In this document: in pieces, positions 44,011-52,957 of the stretch
How positions within the stretch are numbered: the first letter of the stretch is position 1
Layout of the letters: every line of letters begins with the position of its first letter
Position numbers and translations under genes: made by a program
Notes under the pieces: generated by a model
What the model was told of the DNA's origin: nothing
Database searches by the model: none
Seen by the model: only the letters and a program-made list of their open reading frames with translations
Assembly: GCA_023388055.1 (NCBI GenBank)
Contig: JAEWGW010000013.1
Coordinates: 27,967 to 91,966, forward strand
Direction of reading: 5' to 3'
Source of the DNA: Bacillota bacterium
GTDB lineage: Bacteria > Bacillota > Bacilli > Paenibacillales > NBRC-103111
DNA: 64,000 nucleotides

Positions 44011-44037
44011 ACTTTGTTCGGAAATTGAACAAACTAA
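44011..44037 (+). promoter_or_regulatory. XylR-like operator upstream of the GH43 pair
   Basis: Perfect inverted repeat TTTGTTC (44013-44019), 7 bases, GAACAAA (44027-44033) followed by CTAAT, resembling the XylR (ROK repressor) box of xylose genes. A TATAAT lies downstream at about 44063-44068 with no clear -35. The stretch 43851-44010 shows no gene. Confidence 0.65.
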
Positions 44038-44125
44038 TACCAATTTTTATAACCGCTTTGCTTTATAATAAGGAAGAAATCATGAGCCGGCCCTCCCCGG
44101 AGGGCTGCTGCAGGGAGGAACTGTT

Positions 44126-45691
44126 ATGGCGACTTATAAAAATCCGATTTTGCCGGGTTTTTATCCGGACCCGTCCGTGTGCCGGGTGGGGGAGGTCTAT
44201 TATCTCGTGACCTCCAGCTTTGAATATTTCCCGGGCGTTCCCGTGTTCCACAGCCGGGATCTGATCCACTGGCGGCAGCTGGGCCATGTGCTGGACCGGC
44301 CCTCCCAGCTGAACATGGATGGCATTCTGCCCTCCAAGGCGATCTGGGCCCCCACCATCCGTTATCATCAAGGAACCTTCTATATGATTACCACCTTCGT
44401 GGACAACCAGGGCCAGCAGCATAATTTCTATGTCACGGCGCAGGACCCGTCAGGCCCCTGGTCCGATCCCGTTTGGCTGGAGGACGCGCCGGGCATCGAC
44501 CCCTCCCTCCTGTTCGACGATGACGGCAAGGTGTATTACACCGGCAACCGGGTTCCCCCGGAGGGTCAGGTCCATGCCAAGAATATGGATATCTGGATTT
44601 CCGAGCTGGATGTGGCGACCGGCAAGCTGACCGGGGAAAAACGAAGCCTCTGGCAGGGCGCCCTGAAGGTGGCCCATGCCCAGGAAAGCCCCCATCTGTA
44701 CAAGATCGGAGACTATTATTACCTCATGATCGCCGAGGGCGGAACCGGCTTCACCCATGCCGTGACCATTGCCCGAAGTGAGCATGTATATGGCCCGTAT
44801 GAAGGCTATAAGGGCAATCCCATTCTAACCCACCGGCATCTGGGCCGGGAAGCGGCCATTGTCAATGTGGGGCATGCAGATATTTTCGATACTCAGGATG
44901 GCGACTGGTGGATGGTTTGCCTGGCCTCCCGCCCTTACGGCGGCTATTACCGCAATCTGGGCCGGGAAACCTTCCTGGTGCCGGTCAAATGGGAGGACGG
45001 CTGGCCGGTGGTCAATCCCGGCAAGGGGATCGTGGAAGCGGTGATGCCCGCTCCGAAGCTGCCGGCCCATCCGTTCCCGGCGGTATCCGGCTTTGACCCC
45101 TTCGACGGGGAACGGCTGTCGGATACCTGGAACTTCCTTCGTACTCCCCGGGGAGACTTCTGGAGCCTGTCCGAACGTCCCGGCTATTTGCGGCTCCGGC
45201 TGAAGCCGGAAACGCTTGCGGATTACGCCAATCCCGCATTTGTTTGCCGCCGGCAGCAGCATATGAGCTTCAGTGCCCGCACCGTAATGGAGTTCGCTCC
45301 CCAAGCTGAGGGTGAAGCAGCGGGAATGGCATTGCTGCAGAATGCCCATTACCAGTTCCGTATGGTATACGGGATGTTCGGCGGGGAGCGCTCTCTCAGA
45401 CTGATGGAACGCAGAGGCGGAGAGGATAAGCCGCTGGCTTCCTTCTCATTCGATGCTAATCGCCTCTTCCTGAAGGTTGAGGCCCGGGAGCAGGCCTATT
45501 CCTTCTATTACAGCCTGGACGGAGCAGAGTGGCTGACCCTGTTTGCCGATGCGGACGGCACCATTCTCAGCACCGATGTGGCAGGGGGCTTCGTAGGGGC
45601 CTATCTGGGCCTGTACGCCACCTCCCACGGTCAGACAAGCGGCAATGCCGCCGATTTCGACTGGTTCGAGTATTTGCCGGTCACAGAGTAG
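44126..45691 (+). CDS. GH43 glycosidase (beta-xylosidase / arabinofuranosidase type), first copy
   Basis: 521 aa, five-bladed beta-propeller plus C-terminal beta-sandwich. Catalytic base Asp in LPGFYPDPSVCRVGEVYYLV, pKa modulator in the DAPGIDPSLLFDDDG strand, and general-acid Glu in AHAQESPHLYKIGDYYYLMI. The C-terminal sandwich ends NAADFDWFEYL. No signal peptide: cytoplasmic, acting on imported xylo- or arabino-oligosaccharides. AGGGAGGAAC precedes the ATG. First of a tandem pair behind a XylR-like operator, on the opposite strand from most of the window. Confidence 0.92.
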   Translation: MATYKNPILPGFYPDPSVCRVGEVYYLVTSSFEYFPGVPVFHSRDLIHWRQLGHVLDRPSQLNMDGILPSKAIWAPTIRYHQGTFYMITTFVDNQGQQHNFYVTAQDPSGPWSDPVWLEDAPGIDPSLLFDDDGKVYYTGNRVPPEGQVHAKNMDIWISELDVATGKLTGEKRSLWQGALKVAHAQESPHLYKIGDYYYLMIAEGGTGFTHAVTIARSEHVYGPYEGYKGNPILTHRHLGREAAIVNVGHADIFDTQDGDWWMVCLASRPYGGYYRNLGRETFLVPVKWEDGWPVVNPGKGIVEAVMPAPKLPAHPFPAVSGFDPFDGERLSDTWNFLRTPRGDFWSLSERPGYLRLRLKPETLADYANPAFVCRRQQHMSFSARTVMEFAPQAEGEAAGMALLQNAHYQFRMVYGMFGGERSLRLMERRGGEDKPLASFSFDANRLFLKVEAREQAYSFYYSLDGAEWLTLFADADGTILSTDVAGGFVGAYLGLYATSHGQTSGNAADFDWFEYLPVTE

Positions 45692-45822
45692 GCCTGTTAC
45701 TCCTTTCCGGTATCACGGACTGCTTCTTTTATCCATTACCTTTCATTCGCAAATACACCTGATACCGCTGATTGTGCAACGCTTATACGCAGCATCAGCT
45801 TTTTCCTAAGGGGGTTTTTCCT

Positions 45823-47358
45823 TTGATTGAACGAACCTATACCAATCCGATCCTGCCCGGCTTCCATCCGGACCCGTCCATTGTGCGGGTGGGTGAGGAT
45901 TATTATTTGGCCAATTCCACCTTCCAATTCTTCCCCGGCATTGTGCTGTCCCATTCCCGGGATTTGGTAAACTGGCGTTATATCGGACATGGTCTTCCCC
46001 GGAGCGAAGATCTGCCTCTTCGGGGGCTGCCCGACTCCTTCGGGATCTGGGCGCCGGACATCTCTTATGTGGACGGGATGTTCTACCTGATGGCTACCCT
46101 GCGCCTGGCGGGAGCAGGCCGGGCCAATATTGTTGTCCGGTCGGAACGGCCGGAAGGGCCGTATTCCGCTCCTTCGGTGCTGAACCATGAGGGAATCGAC
46201 CCCTCCCACTTTGTGGATGGGGACGGACACCGCTACATGGTATATGGCCGGGGCGGCGCCTGGCTGCTTCCTTTATCCGACGACAGCATGTCGCCGGCTG
46301 GCGAAGCGGTGAAGCTGTGGGAGGGAACCGGCCGTGCCTCTCCGGAGGGGCCACATCTCTTGCGGAAGGACGGCTGGTATTACCTGATTCTCGCCGAAGG
46401 CGGCACAGAATACGGCCACTGCATCACGCTGGCCCGTTCCCGGGAGCTGCTGGGTCCTTATGAGGCGTGTCCGATGAATCCGGTGCATACTCAGACCGAC
46501 CCTGCTGCTGTTATCCAACGTGCCGGCCACGGCAAGCTGGTGGAGACCCAGCACGGGGAATGGTGGATGGTTCATTTGGGTGGACGGCCCCTGCGGGGAG
46601 GCTTCTGCACCCTGGGCCGGGAAACCTATCTGGAGCCGGTCCAGTGGACGCAGGACGGCTGGTTTACAGTGAATTCCGGCCAAGGACCCAGCCCGGTGCA
46701 GCAGGCTCCCGCTTTACCCGAGACAGTGTGGGACGCGCCTCCTGCCCGGGATGAGTTCGAAGCAACGGACCTTCCCCTTCACTGGTGCTTTGCCTGGAAT
46801 CCCGTGGAGGACAACTGGTCCTTAGTGGAGCGGCCCGGCTTCCTGCGCCTTTATACCGGCGGGGCTGATCTGGACTCCACCGATGCGGAGAACGTCCTGG
46901 TGCGTCGGGAAACCGCCCACCGGTATACGGCCGGATTGAAGCTGGAGTTCGCTCCGGGTGTATCTGGGGAGCAAGCAGGGTTAACCTGCTATTATGATTC
47001 CCGCTGCTTCATTAAGCTGGCACTGACAGCCACAGACAGCGGTCTCGCGGTGAAGCTGACCGAGAACCGGGCACGCAGCCTGCGGGAGTTGGCCTCCCAC
47101 CCTGTTCCCGCGGGAACAGGGGCCCTGTACCTGCAGGTCCGGGTGGACGGGGAAACACGGTCCTTCTACTACAGCCTGTACGGGACGGAATGGCTGGAGG
47201 CCGGCACCGTGGAGGATGCCCGCTTCCTTAGCGACGAAGGCACCCTGGAGAAAAAAGCCTTCACCGGCGCCATGTTAGGCTTATTCGCCATTAACGGCGG
47301 CTCCGGCCGGCGTATCCCGGCAGACTTCGACTGGTTCGAGTACCGCGCAGGAGAATGA
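45823..47358 (+). CDS. GH43 glycosidase, second copy
   Basis: 511 aa from a TTG at 45823 preceded by AAGGGGG; the reading frame continues upstream without an RBS. Same architecture as the first copy: NPILPGFHPDPSIVRVGEDY (catalytic base), NHEGIDPSHFVDGDG, ASPEGPHLLRKDGWYYLILA (general acid Glu), C-terminal sandwich ending PADFDWFEYRAGE. Clearly related to its neighbour but well diverged, so an old duplication with likely different linkage or side-chain preference. 131 bases separate the two genes; probably one transcript. Confidence 0.9.
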   Translation: MIERTYTNPILPGFHPDPSIVRVGEDYYLANSTFQFFPGIVLSHSRDLVNWRYIGHGLPRSEDLPLRGLPDSFGIWAPDISYVDGMFYLMATLRLAGAGRANIVVRSERPEGPYSAPSVLNHEGIDPSHFVDGDGHRYMVYGRGGAWLLPLSDDSMSPAGEAVKLWEGTGRASPEGPHLLRKDGWYYLILAEGGTEYGHCITLARSRELLGPYEACPMNPVHTQTDPAAVIQRAGHGKLVETQHGEWWMVHLGGRPLRGGFCTLGRETYLEPVQWTQDGWFTVNSGQGPSPVQQAPALPETVWDAPPARDEFEATDLPLHWCFAWNPVEDNWSLVERPGFLRLYTGGADLDSTDAENVLVRRETAHRYTAGLKLEFAPGVSGEQAGLTCYYDSRCFIKLALTATDSGLAVKLTENRARSLRELASHPVPAGTGALYLQVRVDGETRSFYYSLYGTEWLEAGTVEDARFLSDEGTLEKKAFTGAMLGLFAINGGSGRRIPADFDWFEYRAGE

Positions 47359-47362
47359 TTGG

Positions 47363-47495
47363 CCCTCAGCCACAGGGCATGATTCGAGTCTTAGCCATAG
47401 GTTATGATTCGAGCCTTAGTCACAGGGCTTGATTCGGGTCTTAGCCGTAGCCTCAACCGTAGAACATGATTTGAGCCTCAGCCACAGGGCATGGT
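47363..47495. repeat. Degenerate 25-base tandem repeat after the GH43 pair
   Basis: About five copies of a unit close to CTTAGCCACAGGGCATGATT followed by CGAGC, one shortened by a partial deletion. Non-coding and placed just past the second GH43 stop. The rest of the gap to 47815 is AT-richer and holds no gene or recognisable signal. Confidence 0.75.
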
Positions 47496-47815
47496 TGCTA
47501 ATTCCGAGGGTTCTCAAGCGGGATGGAAACACGATCCAAGGAAGCCATCCGTTGGAATCTCCGGCGGATGGTTTGGTCCATTTCCAAGAGACAATTCCAG
47601 CATTTTGTCTTTTATACAGTGGACACTGGCATTATGACCTCTCCTCCGGAAAATTACTCAGTATAACACAATATATAGCACTTGCGTTCTATACCATAAC
47701 AATATATAGACGACTCCCCTCCATGCCCCCTATCTTCCCGAGTGTCCACTTTCCGACGGACATTCTACCGGGTTTTGTCCTTCCATAGTGTACATCCCAT
47801 TCGCTAGTCAGCACA

Positions 47816-47848
47816 AAAAGAGCTTTCCCCATGCGGAAAGCTCTTTTT
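47816..47848 (-). terminator. Terminator of the histidine operon
   Basis: Minus strand: AAAAAGAGCTTTCC, loop GCAT, GGGAAAGCTCTTTTT; symmetrical, so it may act both ways. Confidence 0.9.
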
Positions 47849-47886
47849 ACACGTTACCATTTATTTTAGCCTGGATATGCAATTGT

Positions 47887-48759
47887 TTATTTATTGTGCC
47901 TACGATCCAGTTCGGCCAAAACGTCGTCCAACGGCAGCTTCTGCTCCTGCAGCAGCACCAGCAGATGATAGATCAGATCGCTTACCTCATACCGGAGCTC
48001 CTCCGGACTGCGGTTTTTGGCGGCGATAATCACCTCTCCGGCTTCCTCGCCCACCTTCTTCAGAATCTTATCCACACCCTTATCAAACAAGTAAGTGGTA
48101 TAAGCGCCCTCCGGCCGCTCCAGCTCACGCTCCGCAATGGTGGACTCCAGCTTGGCCAGAATAGCGAAGCGGTCCCGGGCATCCACCGCCCCATCCTTCC
48201 GCCAGCCTTTTGCCTCCTCGCGTTCCACACCCCGCAGGCTGCTTCCCACATACTCCTCTGCGCCACGGGGGGATACCACCGCAAGAGCTTCTCTGCCGCC
48301 GGAAGTCCCGTTGTCCGCATCCTGTTCAGAGCCAGAGGCAGCGTTCCGGCCCTCGATAGCGGTGCTGGCAGCACTGCCCGCACCTCCCGCAGCTCCGTTT
48401 AGCGGCAGCTCCCGGTAAAAGCAGCTGTTGCTTCCCGTATGGCAGGCCGGCCCCTGCGGAACCACCTTCAGCAGCAGCGTATCGGCATCGCAGTCATACG
48501 CCAAGCTCTCCACCTTCTGCACGTTGCCGGAGGTAGCTCCTTTATGCCATAGCTCCTTGCGTGACCGGCTCCAAAACCAGGTATCGCCGGACTCCACCGT
48601 CAGCTTCAGCGCCTCCCGGTTCATATAGGCCACCATCAGCACATCCTTGCTGGCCGCATCCTGCACCACCGCCGTTACCAAACCGTCCGGCGACCAGCGG
48701 ACCAGCTCCGCCAGCTCCTCCACCGACGCCGCCAGCTGTTGCTCCGTTTGACTGCTCAT
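47887..48759 (-). CDS. hisI: Bifunctional phosphoribosyl-AMP cyclohydrolase / phosphoribosyl-ATP pyrophosphatase
   Basis: Carries steps 2 and 3 of histidine synthesis. 290 aa: HisI domain (1-117) with the zinc/metal motif YDCDADTLLLKV and GPACHTGSNSCFYR, then HisE domain (about 197-290) with GAYTTYLFDKGVDKILKKVG and EEAGEVIIAAKNR. Between them is a linker of about 80 residues rich in Gly, Ala, Ser and Glu; the B. subtilis fusion is about 80 residues shorter. Start overlaps the hisF stop by 4 bases (ATGA). Last gene of the operon. Confidence 0.96.
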   Translation of the reverse strand: MSSQTEQQLAASVEELAELVRWSPDGLVTAVVQDAASKDVLMVAYMNREALKLTVESGDTWFWSRSRKELWHKGATSGNVQKVESLAYDCDADTLLLKVVPQGPACHTGSNSCFYRELPLNGAAGGAGSAASTAIEGRNAASGSEQDADNGTSGGREALAVVSPRGAEEYVGSSLRGVEREEAKGWRKDGAVDARDRFAILAKLESTIAERELERPEGAYTTYLFDKGVDKILKKVGEEAGEVIIAAKNRSPEELRYEVSDLIYHLLVLLQEQKLPLDDVLAELDRRHNK

Positions 48760-49514
48760 CGCACCTCTACCCCTTTGTCCCGCAAATCCTGCTTCACTTC
48801 ATGTATGGTCAGTTCCTTATAGTGAAAAATCGTCGCCGCCAGACCCGCATCCGCCTTGGCCGCCGTGAATACCTCGTAGAAGTCCTCTTTTTTACCCGCG
48901 CCGCCGGAAGCAATGACGGGAATGCCCACCGCCTCGGACACCGCCCGGGTCAGCTTCACGTCGAAGCCGTCCTTGGTGCCATCAGCGTCCATGCTGGTCA
49001 GGAGAATCTCCCCCGCCCCCAGCGTCTCCACCTTCCTGGCCCATTCCAATGCCTTGATTCCGGTCGGTGTACGACCTCCATGGATATAAACCTCCCATTC
49101 GCCCCACGCAGGGTTAAAACGGGCGTCAATCGCCACCACAATACACTGGGAGCCAAACCGCCGGGCGCCCTCCGAAATCAGCTGCGGATTTTTTACCGCC
49201 GCCGTGTTGATCCCGGTTTTGTCCGCACCGGCCCGCAACAGACGGGTCATATCCTCCACGCTGGAGATGCCGCCGCCTACGGTGAAGGGAATGGTTATCT
49301 CCCCCGCAGTCTGGCGGACCACCTCCACCATGGTGGAGCGCCCTTCCACAGAAGCGGAGATATCGAGAAACACCAGCTCATCGGCGCCTTCCCGGTCGTA
49401 GATCGCCGCCAGTTCCACCGGATCCCCGGCATCCCGCAGATTCACGAAATTAACTCCCTTAACCACCCGCCCGTCCTTCACATCCAGGCAGGGGATAATG
49501 CGTTTTGCCAGCAT
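48756..49514 (-). CDS. hisF: Imidazole glycerol phosphate synthase, cyclase subunit
   Basis: Closes the imidazole ring using ammonia from HisH, yielding IGP and AICAR. 252 aa TIM barrel. Catalytic Asp in IIPCLDVKDGRVVKG and in LTSMDADGTKDGFD; phosphate loops TVGGGISS and ASGGAGKKEDF. ATG at 49514 behind AAAGGAGGG. Confidence 0.98.
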   Translation of the reverse strand: MLAKRIIPCLDVKDGRVVKGVNFVNLRDAGDPVELAAIYDREGADELVFLDISASVEGRSTMVEVVRQTAGEITIPFTVGGGISSVEDMTRLLRAGADKTGINTAAVKNPQLISEGARRFGSQCIVVAIDARFNPAWGEWEVYIHGGRTPTGIKALEWARKVETLGAGEILLTSMDADGTKDGFDVKLTRAVSEAVGIPVIASGGAGKKEDFYEVFTAAKADAGLAATIFHYKELTIHEVKQDLRDKGVEVR

Positions 49515-49550
49515 CAGCAATCCCTCCTTTCCTCATGCCGCATTCGCTGC

Positions 49551-50282
49551 TTACACCAGCCCCAAACGCCGGTGCGCCTCTGCCAGCTCAATGCTGCCGG
49601 TGTACAGCGCCTTGCCGATAATCGCGCCACCCACACCCTTATCCGCATGGGCGGCCAGTGCCTCCAGATCCTCGTACCGGCTTACACCGCCGGATGCAAT
49701 CACCGACTGCCCGGATACCTGGGCCAACCGGACAATAGCTTCCACATTGGGTCCCTGCATCATGCCGTCCCTGGAGATGTCCGTGAAGATAAACGTCTTC
49801 GCCCCCAGCTCCGCCAGCTGCACCGCCAGATCCTCCGCCTTGACCTCGGAGGTCTCCAGCCAGCCCCGAGTAGCGACGTAGCCGTTGCGGGCATCGATGC
49901 CGATGGCCACCTGCTCCCCGAACCGCCGGAGCACCTCTTCCACGAACGGGCGGTTCTCAATCGCCGCCGTCCCAATAATCACCCGGGAGACACCCAGCTC
50001 CAGCAGGCGCTCCACATTCTCCACCGTACGCAGGCCGCCTCCGGTTTGCACCGGAGCCTTCACACTGCGGGCAATGTCGCCGATCAGCTGATGGTTCACC
50101 GGCTCTCCCGCCTTGGCTCCATCCAGGTCCACCAGATGAATCCACTTGCCCCCCTGCTCCGCCCAGGCCAACGCCGCCTCCAGCGGGCTATCGTTATAAA
50201 CTGTTTCCTGGTTGTAATCTCCCTGAATCAAGCGGACACACTTGCCGCCGCGGATATCGATTGCCGGATATAAAGTAAACAC
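49551..50282 (-). CDS. hisA: ProFAR isomerase
   Basis: Isomerises ProFAR to PRFAR, fourth step of the pathway. 243 aa barrel, paralogous to HisF. Catalytic Asp in LYPAIDIRGGKCVRLIQGD and IFTDISRDGMMQGPN; phosphate loop IASGGVSRYEDLEAL. GTG start at 50282 with GGGGG upstream. Confidence 0.98.
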   Translation of the reverse strand: MFTLYPAIDIRGGKCVRLIQGDYNQETVYNDSPLEAALAWAEQGGKWIHLVDLDGAKAGEPVNHQLIGDIARSVKAPVQTGGGLRTVENVERLLELGVSRVIIGTAAIENRPFVEEVLRRFGEQVAIGIDARNGYVATRGWLETSEVKAEDLAVQLAELGAKTFIFTDISRDGMMQGPNVEAIVRLAQVSGQSVIASGGVSRYEDLEALAAHADKGVGGAIIGKALYTGSIELAEAHRRLGLV

Positions 50283-50304
50283 CTTGCCGCACCCCCGCTA
50301 TTTT

Positions 50305-50913
50305 TCATCCCCGGACCGTCAGTCTCAGGAAATTCTCCAGAAGCTTCATGCCCAGCTCGCCGCTTTTTTCCGGGTGGAACTGGGTTCCATATACATTGTC
50401 CCGGCCCACTACTGCCGTCACCGGACCGTAATAGTCCGTATCCGCCAAGAGGTCCAGCTCCCGCTCCGGCAATGCCTTATACGAGTGGACAAAATAGGCA
50501 TGCCCCTCGTCCAGCCCCTCCAACAGCGGTGACGGCTGCTTGAAGCTGAGCCGGTTCCAGCCCATATGGGGCACCTTGAAGTCCCCCACGATCCGCACCA
50601 CCCTGCCGGGCAACAGCCCCAGGCCTTCATGCTGGCCATGCTCCTCGCTGGAGGAGAACAGCAGCTGCATGCCCAGGCAGATGCCCAACAGGGGTTTTCC
50701 GCTTGCCGCATACCGCACCGCAACCTGCCCAAGTCCGGTATCGTTCAAGAACTGCATGGCATCGCCGAAGGCGCCTACGCCCGGAAGAATGGCCCCCTCT
50801 GCGGCCAGAATCTCGTCCTCCCGGGAGGTCACCAGCGCCTCATAACCAAGGCGCTCCACCGCCTTTTGCACACTGTGGAGGTTGCCCATCCCATAATCGA
50901 TAATCGCGATCAC
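50305..50913 (-). CDS. hisH: Imidazole glycerol phosphate synthase, glutaminase subunit
   Basis: Supplies ammonia to HisF. 202 aa class I glutamine amidotransferase: nucleophile Cys in GICLGMQLLF, His/Glu pair in GTQFHPEKSG, oxyanion strand LPGVGAFGDAM. Starts with GTG 2 bases after the hisB stop, so coupled. Confidence 0.98.
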   Translation of the reverse strand: MIAIIDYGMGNLHSVQKAVERLGYEALVTSREDEILAAEGAILPGVGAFGDAMQFLNDTGLGQVAVRYAASGKPLLGICLGMQLLFSSSEEHGQHEGLGLLPGRVVRIVGDFKVPHMGWNRLSFKQPSPLLEGLDEGHAYFVHSYKALPERELDLLADTDYYGPVTAVVGRDNVYGTQFHPEKSGELGMKLLENFLRLTVRG

Positions 50914-50915
50914 GG

Positions 50916-51557
50916 CTACAGAACCCCCTTCGTGGAGGGCACTCCCTGCACCCGGGGATCGATAGAGGTGGCCTCATCCAGCGCCCGGCCCAAGGCCTTA
51001 AACACCGCCTCAATCATATGGTGGGTGTTCTTCCCGTAGTGGACAATCACATGCAGCGTGATCCGCGCCTCCAGGGCCAGCTTCCATAAGAATTCATGCA
51101 CCATTTCCGTGGAAAAGGTACCGACCATCTGGGACGGATACTCCGCCCGGTATTCGAAGTGGGGCCGGTTGCTGATGTCGATGACCACCTGGGCGAGCGC
51201 TTCATCCATGGGAATGAACACGCTGGAGTAGCGTTTAATGCCCCGCTTGTCGCCCAATGCCTCCCGCAGGCATTGACCCAGACAAATCCCGATATCCTCC
51301 ACCGTATGGTGGTCGTCAATATATACGTCGCCGTCCGCCTGCACCTTCAGGTTGAACTGGCCGTGTTTGGTGAACAGGTCCAGCATATGATCGAGAAACG
51401 GCACCTTCGTCTCAATCACCGAGGTCCCGTTGCCGTCAATGCCGAAGCTGAGCTCAATATCCGTCTCATTGGTTTTGCGGGCAACAAAGGCTGTGCGCCC
51501 GGCTGTCAGAATGCCTTCATCGTTTCCTTGCAGATTCCCTGCGAATGCGTCTGTCAT
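50916..51557 (-). CDS. hisB: Imidazoleglycerol-phosphate dehydratase
   Basis: Dehydrates IGP to imidazole acetol phosphate; Mn-dependent. 213 aa. Metal-binding motifs VPFLDHMLDLFTKHG, DDHHTVEDIGICLGQ and the C-terminal TLHVIVHYGKNTHHMIEAVF. Start overlaps the hisD stop by 4 bases. Confidence 0.98.
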   Translation of the reverse strand: MTDAFAGNLQGNDEGILTAGRTAFVARKTNETDIELSFGIDGNGTSVIETKVPFLDHMLDLFTKHGQFNLKVQADGDVYIDDHHTVEDIGICLGQCLREALGDKRGIKRYSSVFIPMDEALAQVVIDISNRPHFEYRAEYPSQMVGTFSTEMVHEFLWKLALEARITLHVIVHYGKNTHHMIEAVFKALGRALDEATSIDPRVQGVPSTKGVL

Positions 51558-52849
51558 CCTTGTCCACCCTCCTTTTCCACCCGAATTTCCACCGCACGTG
51601 CGTGGGCCTGCAGACCTTCAAACCGTGCCAACGCGGAAATCTGCGGCGCATCCCGCAGCAGCGCTTCCTTGCTATAATAAATGACACTGGATTTTTTCAC
51701 AAAATCATCTACCGACAGCGCCGAGGAAAACCGGGCTGTTCCGTTGGTGGGCAGGACATGGTTCGGTCCCGCAAAATAATCCCCTACCGACTCCGAGCTG
51801 TACGGGCCCAGGAAAATGGCTCCCGCATTCTCGATTTTGCCCAAGTAGCGGAACGGCTCCTCCACGATAATCTCCAGATGCTCCGGGGCCATCCGGTTCA
51901 CTACGGCAATACCCTCCTCCAGCGTATCCACGGTGAGGATAGCGCCGTAATCAGCCAGCGACTGGCCGGCAATCTCCCGCCGGGGCAGCAGCGCCAGCTG
52001 GCTCTCCAGCTCTGCCGCTACCGCCTGGGCCAATGCCGCCGACGGCGTCACCAGCACGGCTGAGGCCATCTCGTCATGCTCCGCCTGGGACAGCAGATCC
52101 GCCGCCACATAGGCGGGGTCTGCACTGTCATCCGCCAGCACAATAATCTCGCTGGGGCCGGCGATGCTGTCGATGTCCACGACGCCGTACACATAGCGTT
52201 TGGCCAGGGCCACATAGATGTTGCCCGGCCCGACAATCTTATCCACGGCCGGAATCTGTTCCGTGCCGTACGCCAAGGCCGCTACCGCTTGGGCGCCGCC
52301 CACCCGGTAAATCTCCTTCACGCCCGCTTCTGCGGCGGCCACGAGAATATAAGGATTAACGCCCTCCACCCCTGCGGTGGCAGGCGGCGTCACAATGGCA
52401 ATCTCCGGCACTCCGGCTACCAGAGCGGGAATGGCATTCATCAGCACGGAGGAGGGGTAAGCCGCCTTACCGCCGGGCACATACAGTCCAACCCGCTTCA
52501 GAGGACGATACACCTGCCCCAGCATGGTGCCGTCCGGCTGGAGATCCATCCAGGTTTCCCGCTTCTGCTTCTCATGGAAGGCCCGGATGCGGACTGCCGC
52601 CGCCCGGATGGCCTCCACAAACTCCGGCTCCACCTGTTCATAGGCCCCTTCAATCTCCTCTTCCGTCAACCGGAAGCTATCCACCCTCGTCCGGTCGAAC
52701 TCCTCCGAGTACCGCCGCAGGGCGGCATCCCCTTCGGTCCGCACAGCTTCAATAATGGCCTTCGCCGCCTCATTCTGCTCCGGCGAGCCATACTCCACCT
52801 CCCGGCTGATGGCAAATTCCGCCGCCGGCATCACCCGCACCACTGCCAT
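51554..52849 (-). CDS. hisD: Histidinol dehydrogenase
   Basis: Last two oxidations to histidine, Zn and NAD dependent. 431 aa from the ATG at 52849 (GAGGAGG upstream); a longer frame runs through the repeat element and is not used. Signature KIVGPGNIYVALAKRYVYGV with IDSIAGPSEI, catalytic Glu/His in MAPEHLEI. Confidence 0.97.
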   Translation of the reverse strand: MAVVRVMPAAEFAISREVEYGSPEQNEAAKAIIEAVRTEGDAALRRYSEEFDRTRVDSFRLTEEEIEGAYEQVEPEFVEAIRAAAVRIRAFHEKQKRETWMDLQPDGTMLGQVYRPLKRVGLYVPGGKAAYPSSVLMNAIPALVAGVPEIAIVTPPATAGVEGVNPYILVAAAEAGVKEIYRVGGAQAVAALAYGTEQIPAVDKIVGPGNIYVALAKRYVYGVVDIDSIAGPSEIIVLADDSADPAYVAADLLSQAEHDEMASAVLVTPSAALAQAVAAELESQLALLPRREIAGQSLADYGAILTVDTLEEGIAVVNRMAPEHLEIIVEEPFRYLGKIENAGAIFLGPYSSESVGDYFAGPNHVLPTNGTARFSSALSVDDFVKKSSVIYYSKEALLRDAPQISALARFEGLQAHARAVEIRVEKEGGQG

Positions 52850-52864
52850 ATGTGTTTCCTCCTC

Positions 52865-52937
52865 TGTAATAACTTGGTCCCAGCCACAGGCCGGATAAGT
52901 TATGGAAGCCTCGAAATTGGCAAAGCCAATTTGAGGG
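52865..52937 (-). repeat. Two-hairpin operon element, copy C (hisG/hisD gap)
   Basis: About 73 bases in the only long gap inside the his operon, ending next to the hisD RBS. Hairpin 1: ATAACTT pairs with AAGTTAT, with TCC/GGA inside. Hairpin 2: AAATTGGC, loop AAA, GCCAATTT. Same plan as copies A and B, with compensatory stem changes. Confidence 0.82.
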
Positions 52938-52957
52938 AATCTTTTCATCGCTGTCCT

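Noticed and set aside
52850..52948. Longer hisD start
   Set aside because: The extension is translation of the repeat element; the ATG at 52849 has the RBS.
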